This document shows, piece by piece, positions 48,708 through 61,700 of a DNA stretch of 64,000 nt. Source of the DNA: Nymphaea colorata (taxonomy: Eukaryota; Streptophyta; Magnoliopsida; Nymphaeales; Nymphaeaceae); the NCBI RefSeq assembly GCF_008831285.2, contig NC_045144.1, positions 19,235,716-19,299,715 of the forward strand, in the 5' to 3' direction. Position 1 is the first letter of the stretch, and the number at the start of each line of letters is the position of its first letter. A program made the translations under genes and the position numbers. The notes under the pieces were generated by a model. It ran no database searches and had not been told where the DNA came from. It worked only from the letters and a program-made list of their open reading frames with translations.

Positions 48708-49460
48708 CATATTTTATATATATATAAGTTATATTGCATATTAGATCTCAAATCTGAGAGTAGTAGTTTAGATTCAAATGCTTGGATATCCAAAAATTGT
48801 TCTTCGGATCAAAGAGAAGTTTTGCCAAAAGAAGGCCTGGAGCGGACTGAACATGCGGCAGGCAGAAACAAGACAGGCCCATAAAATAAAACCTTTGATT
48901 TTTCATGGGTTTCTAAAAATTTTGATCTGGTTAATTTATTTTTGTTTTATAAAAATAAAAAGAATCAAAGTAAACACATTCACCAGATTCAATACTGCCC
49001 AAGTGTTTGGATCGGTTTTTGAAAGGATCTGTATCCAATAGTTGCCACTGAGACATAAAAAAAGAAAATGCAGGCATTTTCAATGTCCAATCTTGTTGTT
49101 AATAAACATATGAAAGGGAACCGTCTTATATTCTGATATTGGTAGATGGAATCAAACATGGGTCAATTTCTCATCATCAGCAAAAGCTAGCATTGGAAAT
49201 TAAATGCTCTCATGGATTCATATTCTTTGCATATAATTGCAAGTTGCTTCCTCCATATTAAAACACTAAAGCAAGCAGAGAATCAGGAAGAAAAAGTTAT
49301 TGAGGGCCTTAATTGCTCATAGTGATGCATGAGATGACATTTTCAGAAAGGAACATGTTTCAAAGCCAAACTTTTTAGACCTTACCAGTCCCAATCCAAG
49401 CCTATGAAATTCCTGAAACAACTCAAACACAACTTTCTCTTTCTCAGTCAAGCTTCCTAG

Positions 49461-49630
49461 TAGTGGCGGAGTCAGAAAAATTGGCTGAAGGAGCACTCGT
49501 TTAACATTACTTATATCTGGTGCGGCACTTATATATATAAGGATAAACGTTTAAAGAAGCCCATTTAAATAAAGAAATTTTAAGAGACTGGGGTGGGCAA
49601 CTGCCCACACCAGTCACCACCATGTGGCTT
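49461..49630 (+). mobile_element. Truncated hAT (Tip100-like) element
   Basis: The left terminus AGTGGCGGAGTCAGAAAAA and the palindromic core GGTGGGCAACTGCCCACACC are present. No right terminus could be found, so the right end is truncated or masked by the adjoining tandem repeats. Confidence 0.5.
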
Positions 49631-50760
49631 CTAGGGTTTCCAGTATGGTGACTGCTGAATTTTAGGAGTTAACCTCGATAGTTAGACCTGACCATGATTC
49701 AAATCATGATCTGAATGTCATTTTCAGCAATAATCAAGTCGGCCGGCAGTGGAAAATGTTTGATACAACTCAAGACAACTCCACTATCTTTCTCCCTCAA
49801 GCTTTTTAGGGGGTTGGCAATTGCACCACCATGAGTTTTCAGGAACTTGGACAATTACACCTGGAGGCAATTAAAATCGGGATTTCGACACCAATTTCGG
49901 CAATAATCAAATTGTCTGCCTAAAAGAAACGCTTGATGTCGCGCTCTACCTCCTGGGATGTGTAACAATCGAATTGTTTATTCATATGAGGTGTTTGATG
50001 CAACTTGAGACAATTTATCATCCTTTTCTCACAACTATTTTAGGGTTTCTGATTTGGTGAATGGTTGCACCACCATGAGTTTGAGGAACTTGGACAATCT
50101 GTCCTGGACATGATTAAGGTTTGGGTTTGTGCACCATTTTCGGCGATAATCAAGTTGGTTAATTCCCGGCCAGAAATGCTTGATACAACTGAAGATCACT
50201 CATCTTCTCTCTCTAGGATTTCTGGTGCGGCGATTGCCCCGCCATGTGCTTTGGCAATTAGACTTACCCATGACTAAAATCTGCCAAGATAATCAAGCTC
50301 GTTGCCGGTCAAAAAAAAAAAAAAAAAAGCTTGATCCAACTCAAAACAATTCATCATCTTTCTTTCGGAATTAAGTTCCTTTTAGGAGTCATTCGGCAGC
50401 GAGAACAACATGTTACTGTTCCCGAATGCCCCTAAGTTGTTACCGCTTAACAATGAAAACAGTTTATTATTGTTCCATGAATCTACTCCAAAGATTTGGA
50501 TAATTTTATGAAATACTATAACAAAGTGCTTCATAAATCTGCCCCAAGCAAATTTAAGCAACAGTAACAAATGGTTATTGTCGCGAAACGCCTGCTTAGG
50601 GTTTCTGATTTGGTGACCAAGAATTCTGGGAACTTGGAGGACCAAAAACAACGACGTCCTTTGGTGCCATTTTCAGGAATACTTTTCAAGTTGGTTGCTT
50701 GTCGATTCTTCCGCTTTCACCACATTAAGTTCATAAGCTCACTGCTGGTTTAGGTTCTCC
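49631..50760. repeat. Degenerate tandem array (units of about 150-240 bp)
   Basis: A recurring order of phrases, TTGATACAACTCAAGAC, then a TCATC/TCTTTCTC run, then GGTTTCTG, then TTGCACCACCATGAG, GGAACTTGGACAAT and AATAATCAAG, appears about four times with strong divergence. The AATAATCAAG-type word is at about 49729, 49902, 50142 and 50290. A final partial unit lies near 50595-50760. No gene. Confidence 0.65.
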
Positions 50761-53600
50761 GGCTACTTTAGCTATTAATTGCTGACTACACGAAAAATTT
50801 TCATAAATTTCAGCACACTTTGATTGATTTATACAATCTCTTTTTTATTATTTTATACTAAAATTGCATCATATGAAACTTGATGATATCTATTCATAAT
50901 ATCCACAAATTTTTGAAAAGCCGGTGCTGGATCCAGACAGCAACTTGAGAAAACTGAATTTCGCAAGATGGAAAAACGATCTGAGATAATTTTTTTACAG
51001 AAAACTTGAAGGAAAACGATCACAAACTCAGTTGCTTTCTCTTTCTAGAGAGAAATCTAAAAAATATTAAAAAGAAAAAGTATTTTTTCTTTTGAATGGT
51101 CTTGTTTCGGGTCCCATATTGCTATTATCAAATCTGAATTAAGTGTTTTTTTTTATACGATGATAGCATGGAATAACTTTCTGACGAGGTCCAACTTCAA
51201 GTTGATACAGATCTAATTTGGATCCAGATTCAGATAAAGATGCAAAATCGAACATGATAGCTTCACTTTTCATAATCGGACCCCAATAATCAGGTATTCA
51301 TTAGACTAAATCTGACCAATGCATGCGTTTGTACGTTTATCCATGAGAATAACATTTCAAACTTTTCTTATGAGGCGTCCTGTTCCGCTTGTCCATATAG
51401 GCATGCTTGGATGTGGTGTGATAAAGTGTCATGAGATAAAGTGTCATGAGATAAATCCTCTCATATGCACAACCATGAAAGAAGTTTATGATTTTTTCTC
51501 ATAACTTCTAAAAGATGCCATAATTTTAACCCGAAACTTTGAGACAATATCAGACGTATTTGACTAAGAGTTGAGACACTGTTCTCAGTGTTTGATTGAG
51601 ACCGACCAGTGAGATATCCAAATCTTAGATAAAATATCTTATATCCGAATCTTAGATAAAATATCTTATGCACAATTTTGTTCCCTATTTAACCACAGCC
51701 TAATAAATATCTTGAATATGTAATGCAAGTATGACAAGAAAAAATAATACCACGTACCTTGGGACTGCGGCTTTGCCTTTTCTTTTCAAAGAAGCTAATG
51801 ACTTCGGGTCCCTCATTTACTTTTTTAATTATTTTAATTATGTAAATTATGTTAAACAGATTTCGCTTAAGCTCGGTTCAAGCTCGATCTTATGTAAAAT
51901 AAGCCAAGGAAACTAAGATTTTCTTTTCGGCCAACCACATGGTCTAGGCTGCATTAAGTATTGAACTCTTGACCTCCTTCAACTTTGACCTAATCAATAT
52001 CCATTGAATGACTTCTTCAAATTTTCCCAACATTAATTTTAGACATTAGCAAGTTGCACCTATTGAAATAAATTTTTTTGCCTATTAAAAAAACACACAA
52101 ATGTAATATTTTTCTTTAATTTTTTCATTGAAAAAAGGAAAGAACCAATTTTTTTTTTTAAAAAAAAAATCACTTTCCTTTTTTCCATGTGGGCAGCTCA
52201 CCAATTTTTGGCCTTTGGGACCATAAGTGTGGAAGGAAGGGCTTCACTGCACCTGCCCTGCCTTAAAAAAAGAAAGAAGAAGAAGCAATCCATTGCATTA
52301 AACACAACAGCCAACTGCCCAATTCAATTCCCTTAGTAAATGATCCATCTGGGTGGTTAGCCCATCACCTGCTTCAGTCTTATGCCCTATAAATACTTTA
52401 CACTCAATTAATTTGACCTTTATTTAATGCATTTTTCCTCCTCAGCAACCAATTATAAAATGATCTTTATGACGACTCCAACTAGGGCCGAAATATCATT
52501 TTTCAAAATTTTTATATAAAACAAGTGAAATTTTCTAAAATTTACATATAAGTTCTTTTTCAAAAAAATTTAAAGTGGGTCAGGGCCCAGGCCGGCCCTA
52601 CCTTGGCTCTAGCCTTGTGCTTGAAGATTGGTACCCAAGCATGAATGCTAAGGAACCATATATATTACCTATTCATGTGATGAATTGTTTAGTATATATC
52701 TACATTTAGCCATGAGATTTCTAGGGTGAGGATCGTGAATTTTAAGTTTTCCGATGATGTTGTCCTCGTAGGGCATGGTGGTCACGGCCTTCCGGTGAAG
52801 AATGTCGGTGTCGTTCTCGAAAGGCCGAGAGGATAACTTTGTCTGACGAAGGTGTCAAGTTGAAGACCTTGAATTAAGTCTGACTTGTGATAAAGTTCGA
52901 TATTCGGGACTTAATTAGAGAATTAAAAAAAAATAACTTTATTTAGTCATCTAGAATTGGTCCAAAGAGGCGCCATGTGGTTAACTAAATTACTTGGGGA
53001 CGTATATATATATATATATATATATAGTGTTCAACCACCTAAAGTTGTATTCAATGAATCGAACTTGACAGTTGTACTTGAAGACTAATAAATATATGGC
53101 AAAAAATTGTGAAACTTCTATGTAAAGATTTAATCATATGACTTAAGTTTTGTTCTTCACATTTCACATTGAGATCATTTTCATGACTTCTTCCGGTCAT
53201 TAAATTTTGGTCAATTTAAGTGCATTTATACGATTGAATTCGCAGAAAATAATTTCAAAGTTCACACTCTGTCACGTGCTGACTCCTTCAGTCTTTGCGA
53301 CACGATTCTAGACACTGGAGAACACGCCCGCGCAGTCCCTTGAATTACATAAGTTTAGAATTTTCTTTCTCTCTTCATCGCTCACCTTCCTTGTCCCCTT
53401 CCTTGGAGAACAAGTTACACATCCGGATCAGCTAAAAAAGGATAAACCTCAGAACCAAAGTCAAATGACATATTTTATAAACGGATCCAAATTCAATCCA
53501 GATCCAAATCTAAACCAAAACACAAGTAAGAGAGATTTTTTTTAAAGAAAAAGTTAAATGAGGATTCCATTCGTCATTAACAAAGAAGTGCAGGGCTTTT
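50761..53600. other. Intergenic, AT-rich
   Basis: A GGATCCAG/CAGATCTAATTTGG fragment is at about 51200-51260. A block at about 51398-51700 has an 18-bp tandem repeat (GATAAAGTGTCATGA, about 51420) and a 27-bp tandem repeat (ATCTTAGATAAAATATCTTA, about 51620-51670). A TA microsatellite is at 53003-53026. No gene was seen. Confidence 0.45.
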
Positions 53601-53617
53601 ATGGTCACTCGCTCGCT

Positions 53618-53624
53618 ATTTAAT
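53618..53624 (+). promoter_or_regulatory. Probable TATA box of the lipid-transfer protein gene
   Basis: TATTTAA lies about 125 bp before the ATG and is followed by a CT-rich leader and a CA-repeat run (53708-53726), a plausible TATA position for a leader of about 95 nt. Confidence 0.45.
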
Positions 53625-53746
53625 TTCGACTGTTGTAACGTCTTTAAGGTCGATTTCATCAGCCTTCGGTTCTCTCTGCCTGCGGCTTAAATTCTCTCTC
53701 TACAGGGACACACACACACACACACACGGAGACCGGGAAAAGAGAG

Positions 53747-55774
53747 ATGGCCAAGACGCTGCTGGTGGTGGCGCTGCTGCTCGTGGCCGTCGTCGGCCGG
53801 TCGTCGGCGGAGCTCTCCGCCGACGAGCAGAAAAAGTGCCAGGCCGAGGTGACGAAGCTGATGGACTGCCTCCCGTACGCGCAGAAGTCGACCAACGAGC
53901 CCACGGCGAAGTGCTGCGCGTCGGTCACCGACATAAGGACCGCGGACGCCGCGTGCCTTTGCTACCTCCTCGCCGCCACCCTCAAGGGCGACGACGCCGT
54001 CAAGCAGCTCAATCTCGACAGCTCCAGGATGCTGGCCCTCCCTAACGTTTGCAAGCTTCAGAACACCTCCATCTCCGACTGCCCAGGTGAGCTCCTTCCC
54101 TCCTCCTCCACCATTTGTGTTCCTGCAGCTTCCTTCTGGACCCTTCATCTCTCCTGATGGAGGGTTCCCCTGCAGCTGTTCTTGCCATAGGTAGTACCGG
54201 TGCCTGTCAGATCATATCTCCCCGATACATATTGTACCGGTATTATGCAGGCGGTCCACAAACCGGCATAGCCGCCGGAAAAATCCGCTAATATGAGACC
54301 TAATCGGGGTCACAGTGGCCGTATCGTGTCGCCGCTGCACATGGGTTTTCTCGGTTACCTATACCAAGATGGAGACGGAAAATTTCCAGCATTTGCTGTT
54401 TCTCTTTCTCCTTAATAAACTCTGTCGCTGGTTCCGAGTAATCCCATCAATTTTTTTTTCGAGGAAAAGACGAAAGTTGAAGTTGGTAGTAGAAATTATT
54501 GTCATATTCTCTCAATATTGTTTTCTTAATGTATAAAATTCAATATAAACGTATTAAAATCCATGGTGATATATTTCCTGTTGGTTAAACAAAATTGAGT
54601 TGAATTTGGTGTAGAGTAAAAAATTCTTCGTTGCAAGAACTAAATTAGTGCTAACAGCAGTCAAATTTTAATTAAATGTCAGAATAAATTACACTAAAAT
54701 ATTTGATTTTAGATATAAAATTTTTGAATTTTTGCAAATCTGACACTCTAAGGTTTGCTGGCGACGTGACCTCCTGCAAGTGCTGATTTATTTATAAAAA
54801 AAATCGGGCACTTGTGCCAAATTGATTTGATAAAATATTTTCATTTCTGTAATTATTTTTACACGATTCACAAGTAAATTAATGGCTCTACAATCAAAAG
54901 GACCGATTCGATTCGATTTCTGACTTTTACGATACTGGCAAGGTTTATTTAACTCCTCCGCCGGCACGGCCGCCGATGCGACGGCCAAGTGGAACACTGC
55001 CCATCTGCATGAGACCTCCCATGGCCGGTGTGGCTCGTCGGTTATCCCATTTTTAAAAAGGTTCTCTTCTTTTTAAAAGGAAGAAGACACTCAGTATGCG
55101 TGATTGCTGCAGGATTCTCATGAACCAGTTTCCTTGTTTTTTTTTTAATTGTAATTTGAAATGATCAAAACGTTCTTGTATTTAAAAATTATTACCCTCT
55201 TATAGTCTTTTAAGTTGGGTGTCTTTGATTACTCACGAATTTCATGTTTGAAGAAATTTCAAATGTGTGACAGTTGAAATCCACACTTGCATCAAACTAT
55301 TAATTTTAGGTTGTATTCCCAATGAAGATTTTAAATTCAGACTGGATTTATGATCGAATGGAGGGGTTGAATTTGGTACAATAGCGAAGATTATTTTAAG
55401 CTCTGCTATTTTTTTTTTAAGGCCTTTTTTGGGGAGAAGCACAGAGATGCAGGTCTTTTATAATAAATTTTAAGAGGAACCAATAAGGGCTATCTTTCCA
55501 TTAAGAGCCACCGGCTCCGGATCCGCCGATTAATTTTTATGCTCGTGCTTGCATTTATTTGTCAAAATGATAGAGCCGTCTGATCGAATGGCTTAAGTGT
55601 TGTCTAGTTTTTTTTTTTTTCATAATTTTTCACTTTCTCTTTTCCTGATTTTGGGCCCCCTCTTTCCCTCCATCGACTCAAAATGTCGAAGTCATGGTTC
55701 AGTTTATATATATATCAGTTTATATATACATTATATATACACGTACATATTAATATATAAATCCAATGTGCTTG

Positions 55775-55848
<74 letters not shown>

Positions 55849-56935
55849 GTGCCTTGTTCTAATGGAAGTTTGGTGTCCTAACCTAAGTACCCAACTACTT
55901 GCTGCTTTAAATAAATAAAGGAATGGCTTTGATGCCAAAACTTAGTCCATTGATAGGCTCCATGAGCTGCCTGATCGGGTCTGAAGTCAATTGGATCCAA
56001 GTGAGATCCAATGTGCTTGGATTTAGTGGTGCTTTTGGGTGATGGTCAAAATAGGGTTTGTGGTTGATGTCAATAGATCGAATCAGATATATCCTTAACC
56101 TTGTAGTCGTATCTTGTAGTCGTATCTGAATCTGAACCTGAATCTGAAATTCGATTTCACCATTCTGATTTTTTGCATTCATATCTGAATCCGAATCTGA
56201 CTTTTAAACCAAATCTGGCTGATTTTGAAAAATGTAAGAGTATTGGATAGAGCGTATTTCTTTAAAATAAATCTGATCAGATGTTATTTTACATATATAT
56301 ATATATATATATATATGAAACAAAATTTTTAGATGCATGTAAAAATAAAGAAATTTTAAGGGGCATGCGGCTCCACCATTGAGCCAATGTTGTAACTATC
56401 AGTTTCCTTTTCATACAATATGCATGATGAAGCAAACAGGTTGCAAATCTTGTGATTTGAACTTGAAGATCTTTTCCCATTTTTGTCCACTATGCAGTTG
56501 CATCTCTCTTTCAACAAGGCTATCCATTAATATAACAACTCTCTTGTGATCTACAACAATGGCATCATCTTCAACTGTGTCTTTGTTTTGCAGCACAACT
56601 GAAGTTGTCGCCGAACTCGCCGGACTACGCACTCTTCAACAGCTCAGCTACTCCAGCTCCAGGTCTGCATCTCAAAGTCCTATACTCTTTCAATTTTACA
56701 TTTTTTGCCTAAGATCAAGCGTTCGTGACATGAAATTTATGATCAACTGGATCATCATCTTGGTGTAGGCGCTCTACCAAAGGTATCAACAACAACAACA
56801 ACAACAACCACAACCAGTGCAGGATCGCCATCTTTGGATGCTTATAGTATCCAATTGCCTTTCAGTAGCTTCGCCATTTACGCGGTTTCTGTCGCTGTCG
56901 CTGCATTCTTCGTCATCTTCCTAACCTGGCCATGA
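53747..56935 (+). CDS. LTPG: GPI-anchored non-specific lipid-transfer protein (LTPG)
   Basis: LTPGs bind lipids in the apoplast at the outer plasma membrane and help export cuticular wax or suberin monomers. Three exons: 53747-54086, 56594-56662 and 56769-56935, giving 191 residues in phase. The signal peptide covers about 1-21 (MAKTLLVVALLLVAVVGRSS, cut near Ala21). The eight-cysteine motif is complete: Cys31, 41, 56, 57, 70, 72, 102 and 112, with CC and CLC pairs. It is followed by a Thr/Ser/Pro-rich stalk with nine consecutive Thr at about 144-152 and a hydrophobic C-terminus (AIYAVSVAVAAFFVIFLTWP) typical of a GPI-anchor signal. There are possible N-glycosylation sites at Asn106 and Asn129. 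Exon 1 is very GC-rich compared with exons 2 and 3. The first intron is 2.5 kb. Confidence 0.95.
54087..56593 (+). other. 2.5-kb LTPG intron with repeats
   Basis: It contains a 67-bp TA microsatellite (55779-55845). A GAATCTGAAC/GGATCC-rich repeat fragment is at about 55960-56220. A shorter TA tract is at about 56291-56315. A fragment ending GCGGCTCCACCATTG (about 56368-56382) resembles the right end of the Tip100-like elements. Confidence 0.6.
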
Positions 56936-58713
56936 GGACAGCAGAGAGAAGCTTTGCTATTTTGTCTTTCCTTTCTGTAAAGGACACAGCAGCCCATGGC
57001 GGTCCTTTTTGCTTGGATGCTTTTTTGTCCTCTTCATGTGAACTCTTTCAAGCTACCATTTCCTGAATTGTTTGAAACGTATGTGGATCACATTGTTCAC
57101 CTTGTTCCTGTTGGATTTTTAGATGGTCTGAACAACAGTTGAATGATTTTTCTTTTCTTTTCTTATTTTGGATGAAATATTTTTCTAAATTAAATAAGAC
57201 ATGACCGGGCCACGACGAGACAAAGCAAAAATTATGAATAACTGATCCAGTTGAGTTCTAACCTGTCCAACCTATTGAATGCCACATTCCTCCTGTTCTG
57301 TGCACACAACTACTGAGTTTGGGCCCTATCCTGGAAAAAATATTTAGTTTGTGCACTTTTATGGCGTAAATTATGCACACCTGTACTCAATATTCAGATT
57401 TTGTTTCTTGAAAAGGCTGACAGTAATAAATGTGAGAGCTGCTGTAGTCCGAACTCAGAGAGTTGAACTAGGTAATCTGTAAGGCAGAAAATAAGACTTT
57501 GATTGAATGAGGACATCAAACTCTGTAATGATCTTAAAAGTGATAAAAAATGTCATCTATGCATGCAATTATTGTGCCATTTTCTCCATATAGCTAGAAT
57601 GAGATCCCAAGTTGACAGGCGAAGCCAGGAATTTAGAGAGAGAGGGAGATCAATGGACGAAATTTAGATTGGATACAGTTATTGAGATCATATTCCAACA
57701 TAATACAAAAGCATACATCTAGCTTTACATAAAATCAGAGTTTGATGCTGGTGAAAGTCGAATGTCTTATCATATTTCGCATGGAGAACTTCGCATCGTA
57801 CATACATCCGATTATTAATCCAAAGGAAACTTTCTTATTAAATCCAGCTACTGCATCCAATATTTGGTTTAGAGAGAGGGAGAGGGCTGTCTTCAAATAC
57901 CATGGATGTGTGTGTCAGTGCGTGTTTTTTTCCAATTTCAAAGGAAAAGGAGATCAAGATATCCAAATTTTCAGCTTTTTCCAAAGATTAGTCTCTATAC
58001 GATCAGATTGTATCGATTTAAAAAACAAAAATAAGAAAGCGCACATGATACTAAGGAGTTTTGGAAGGAGCATCATGTCTTAAAGAGAATTTGAGACGGG
58101 GACAACGGCTATCTGAAAAACACCCAATGGCTATTTTAAGTTGTTAGCTAAAATTACGTTCACAAACACGAAGTACACAAGGGACTATTACTGCCAGCCA
58201 GAAATGTTCAGTTTGAAAATCGGATATTGCATTTTGTCGTCACCACAAAGCCTATCATTGTTCACTGTCCTTTGCAAAAGTAGAAACTTCTCTGCGACAG
58301 TTGATCTCCAGTTGTGATCTGGAGATGAACAGTCACAAGCTGGCTAGTCATGGCTGTGATTCTTGAGGCTATGGTTGGACACTCCCTGTCCCCAATACTC
58401 TGCTTCAGGTCCAGATGTTACATTTCTTACCAATCTCTGCTAGGAAGAGAAAAGTCTGTCCCCTTTTCTTTTCCTTTTGAACACTAGAGAAACGTGAAGA
58501 GATCACACATCCAAATTAAAAGCGATAGACAGCTAATTTCCAAAGTAAAAAGGTCAATCCATAAGTCTGCAAACACTTCCGGCAAATGCTAACATAATCA
58601 AGAAAGAGCAACTTTTCCATTAATTGGCCTCCTTAGATTTGTAAAACAAACAACAAATCAAACGCACTAACAAGATGGCACTTTACCTCTACGGCAAAAT
58701 CAAGTTCAAATTA
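56936..58713. other. Convergent intergenic region, LTPG to bL27
   Basis: It holds the 3' UTRs of the two convergent genes. A 113-codon frame at 57742-58083 has no recognisable domain and overlaps a GA-rich tract, so it was not called. Nothing else was recognised. Confidence 0.4.
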
Positions 58714-61700
58714 TTAACAAGAAGCTGCATCTTCTGGGACCTCCTCTTTTGAAGCTAAAACTAACTGAGGAGATAAAATGCCTTCCTTTTTTGCTTTGAG
58801 ACGCTCCCGTTGGAGTCGGAAATACTCCCTTCTTCTTGCCTTGTAGCTATTTGGGTTTTCAGGTTGAACAACACGTGGGTAAACACTCACCTGCGCATAA
58901 GTGAAACGTATAATGAATTTCATCAATTTTCATGCTTGAACTTTTTATCAGTATACCTTTTTCCTATCTGGTCCAAATTTCTCAAACTTGACCAGTCCAT
59001 CGATCAAAGAAAATAGCGTATGGTCCTTGCCAATTCCAACGTTTTTCCCTGGGTGAAACTGAACCAAGAAACACAAATATAAAAAGACGGAGATGGAAGA
59101 CTGAGTCATCACATAACATCAGAAAGAGCTGATCGAAATTCATAAAATGGATAACTAAAATATCAAACTACATCACATCAGAAAACGCTTATTGAGATTC
59201 AAAAATTGGAGAGCTCAAAGGATGCCCAGTCTCCAGAATTATGTGCATAACATAGCAAAAGAAACACAAGTCCTTAGTCAATAGGTCAAAAGACTCAAAA
59301 CATAACCCAGAAATACCAGTATATTAACAAAACAAAATTAAGATTACGGGTCAAGTTGTCCATCCAAGAATCATCCAACTTCTCCACGATACAATAAAAT
59401 AGGATATCAGATTCTTTGTAACTCCAAAAGGCAGTGCAACTCTAGAACTAGAGCTGCTAAACGAGCTGTAAGAACCCAGTTTAGACAGTAAAATCCTCTG
59501 GAAACCATCAAAGATGTAATTGGCATGCCACAAGATCAAGGAATGGCTAAGCTACTATGTCTAAACAAAACAAAGAAGATCTCCAATCAACAACGTTAGA
59601 AATCAAAGATCTTCCCATATTACCATATGGTTCAATCAACTTTTCACCAGACATATTTGCCATGACCCGACATGGTTTAATTTATAACAACTATAAATGC
59701 TTTTCTCTGTTTAATATGGATCAGCATTTGGTCATTAGATTCCAACATGTAAGAAGGCTTTTTCTGGTAATTCAAAATCAGTGGTCAAGAGGACAACAGA
59801 TTAGATGATCAAGAAAGACATTGTTTTTCGAAGAAATGCTTTAGTGGCTGATCCTACCAAACCTATAACGTTAAGCACATCTACAGTATTAAAGTGAACA
59901 TGAATTTCCAGGCCATATATATACAACTGAATTCAGCACTCCACTGTTTTTGGCCATTCAGCTAATTCCTAAAATCTGACTTCTCCAATGAACTTTGAAG
60001 GCTCAAATCTGTAGATCTAAAAAAAAACCATCAAAATTCAATGCACGGAGTGGATTTTATGGCCAACAGATGGATAAATTTAAAACCAATATAAAACTGT
60101 TGGTTTTAGATCCTTATAAAATCCAATCTGTGCATTTGAGTCCAACAATTTTTTCAAACCAATAGGTTTGGCAAATTTGGATTTTTCAAGTTCATCCCTG
60201 AAGAAAAAAAATAAATGGAATCTGGCAGGACAGCCATGAATAGTAGTGCCAAGCCAGGGATTCTATACATGCATATTGGCAAAAAAGCCATACTCCCAAC
60301 CAAGTTTACTGGTATAAAACCCCGTACCTTTCCTACCTAATAAGCACCTTTCACCTTGCAGCCATATATGGAATTTCAAATTCTTGATGTCCTAGGAACT
60401 ACTGATGTTGACAAAATTGCCTCTATCACATCAATAAAGCCAATGTTTCCAGCGCACATACCCCCGCACATACACATATGTAAATTTGCTTATCTAATTG
60501 GAGACACATACAAAACTTTGCCCTAGCAGCTTGTACAGTTATTGAACATACCCTTGGGCCACCAACCTATCCCTATATATAGGACACAATGAATGCCGGG
60601 TTCAGATCAATCACTCATCAAGGTAATCTGAAGCATGATCCCTTGCACATTCTGTGAGAGCATATCCACGTCAATATAAACATTATGCCTTTTATATATT
60701 GACAGTAATATACTTAGTATGCTTATGGGCACAACAGATCTCCCTTTCATGTATCTGCAGTCTGAAGCATGATCCCTTGCACATTCTGTGAGAGCATATC
60801 CATGTCAATATCAACATTATGCCTATATCCATGTCAATATAAAATTATGCCTTTTATATATTGACAGTAATATACTTAGTATGCTTATGGGCACAACAGA
60901 TCTCCCTTTCATGTATCTGCAGTAACCACCTGCAACAATGTTTTCCAGCAAACAAAAGGCTTCCAAGGTGCCAAAAAATATCATAACTCCATGAATTGGC
61001 ATGACAAAAGGAATTTGGGTTAGAGATGTATGGATATTGGATCACATAACTCATTCATGACAGCTATCTTGTCTTCTACTTTGGAACTATGCTAGATAGG
61101 CATGGGTTCCAGTCTTCCAAATGCCGATGCAGGTGCATGTACAGATGAATGTGTGGAATTAAAAAAAAAAAAGAAAGGCATGGGTATATGTGAGGCAAGT
61201 GTACACCATACATATAATAAAAAAACAATAAAATTGTTGACAAACAATAAAAGTAATAATTAACAAGCAACAGAATATAATTTTATCAATGATTCAACAG
61301 AAAGGAAAGCACTCTATTTGTTTCCACACCCAACCTGCACCCACATGTGAGTCATGCCGAGTTGGGTGCAGCAACCTTTCTGAAGGGTCCATGCATCCAT
61401 GGTACTTACTACGTAGTTTTTGACATGGCCATGTTCTTAATTTGTCACAGTGCAAAAGTATGAGTACCAACTGTGTGAACCAACAGTTCCTTTTTCTCTT
61501 CTCCTATTTATACAAATATGCTTTCTCTCTCACTGCAAAGCAGCTGCCTATAATGGTGCCTTGCCAATTGCCATCCACTAAAGCATCAAAATAGAAGCAT
61601 GAGTTGTATAGGCTTGCGAGGGATCTCGAACAAGGATTACAGCAAGAGGAGGATTATAGATGCCAAGATATAGAACAAATCACTAGGTCAAGGATGCAAA

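Noticed and set aside
57742-58083. 113-codon forward frame between LTPG and bL27
   Set aside because: It has no recognisable domain, spans a GA-rich run, and has no splice or promoter context.
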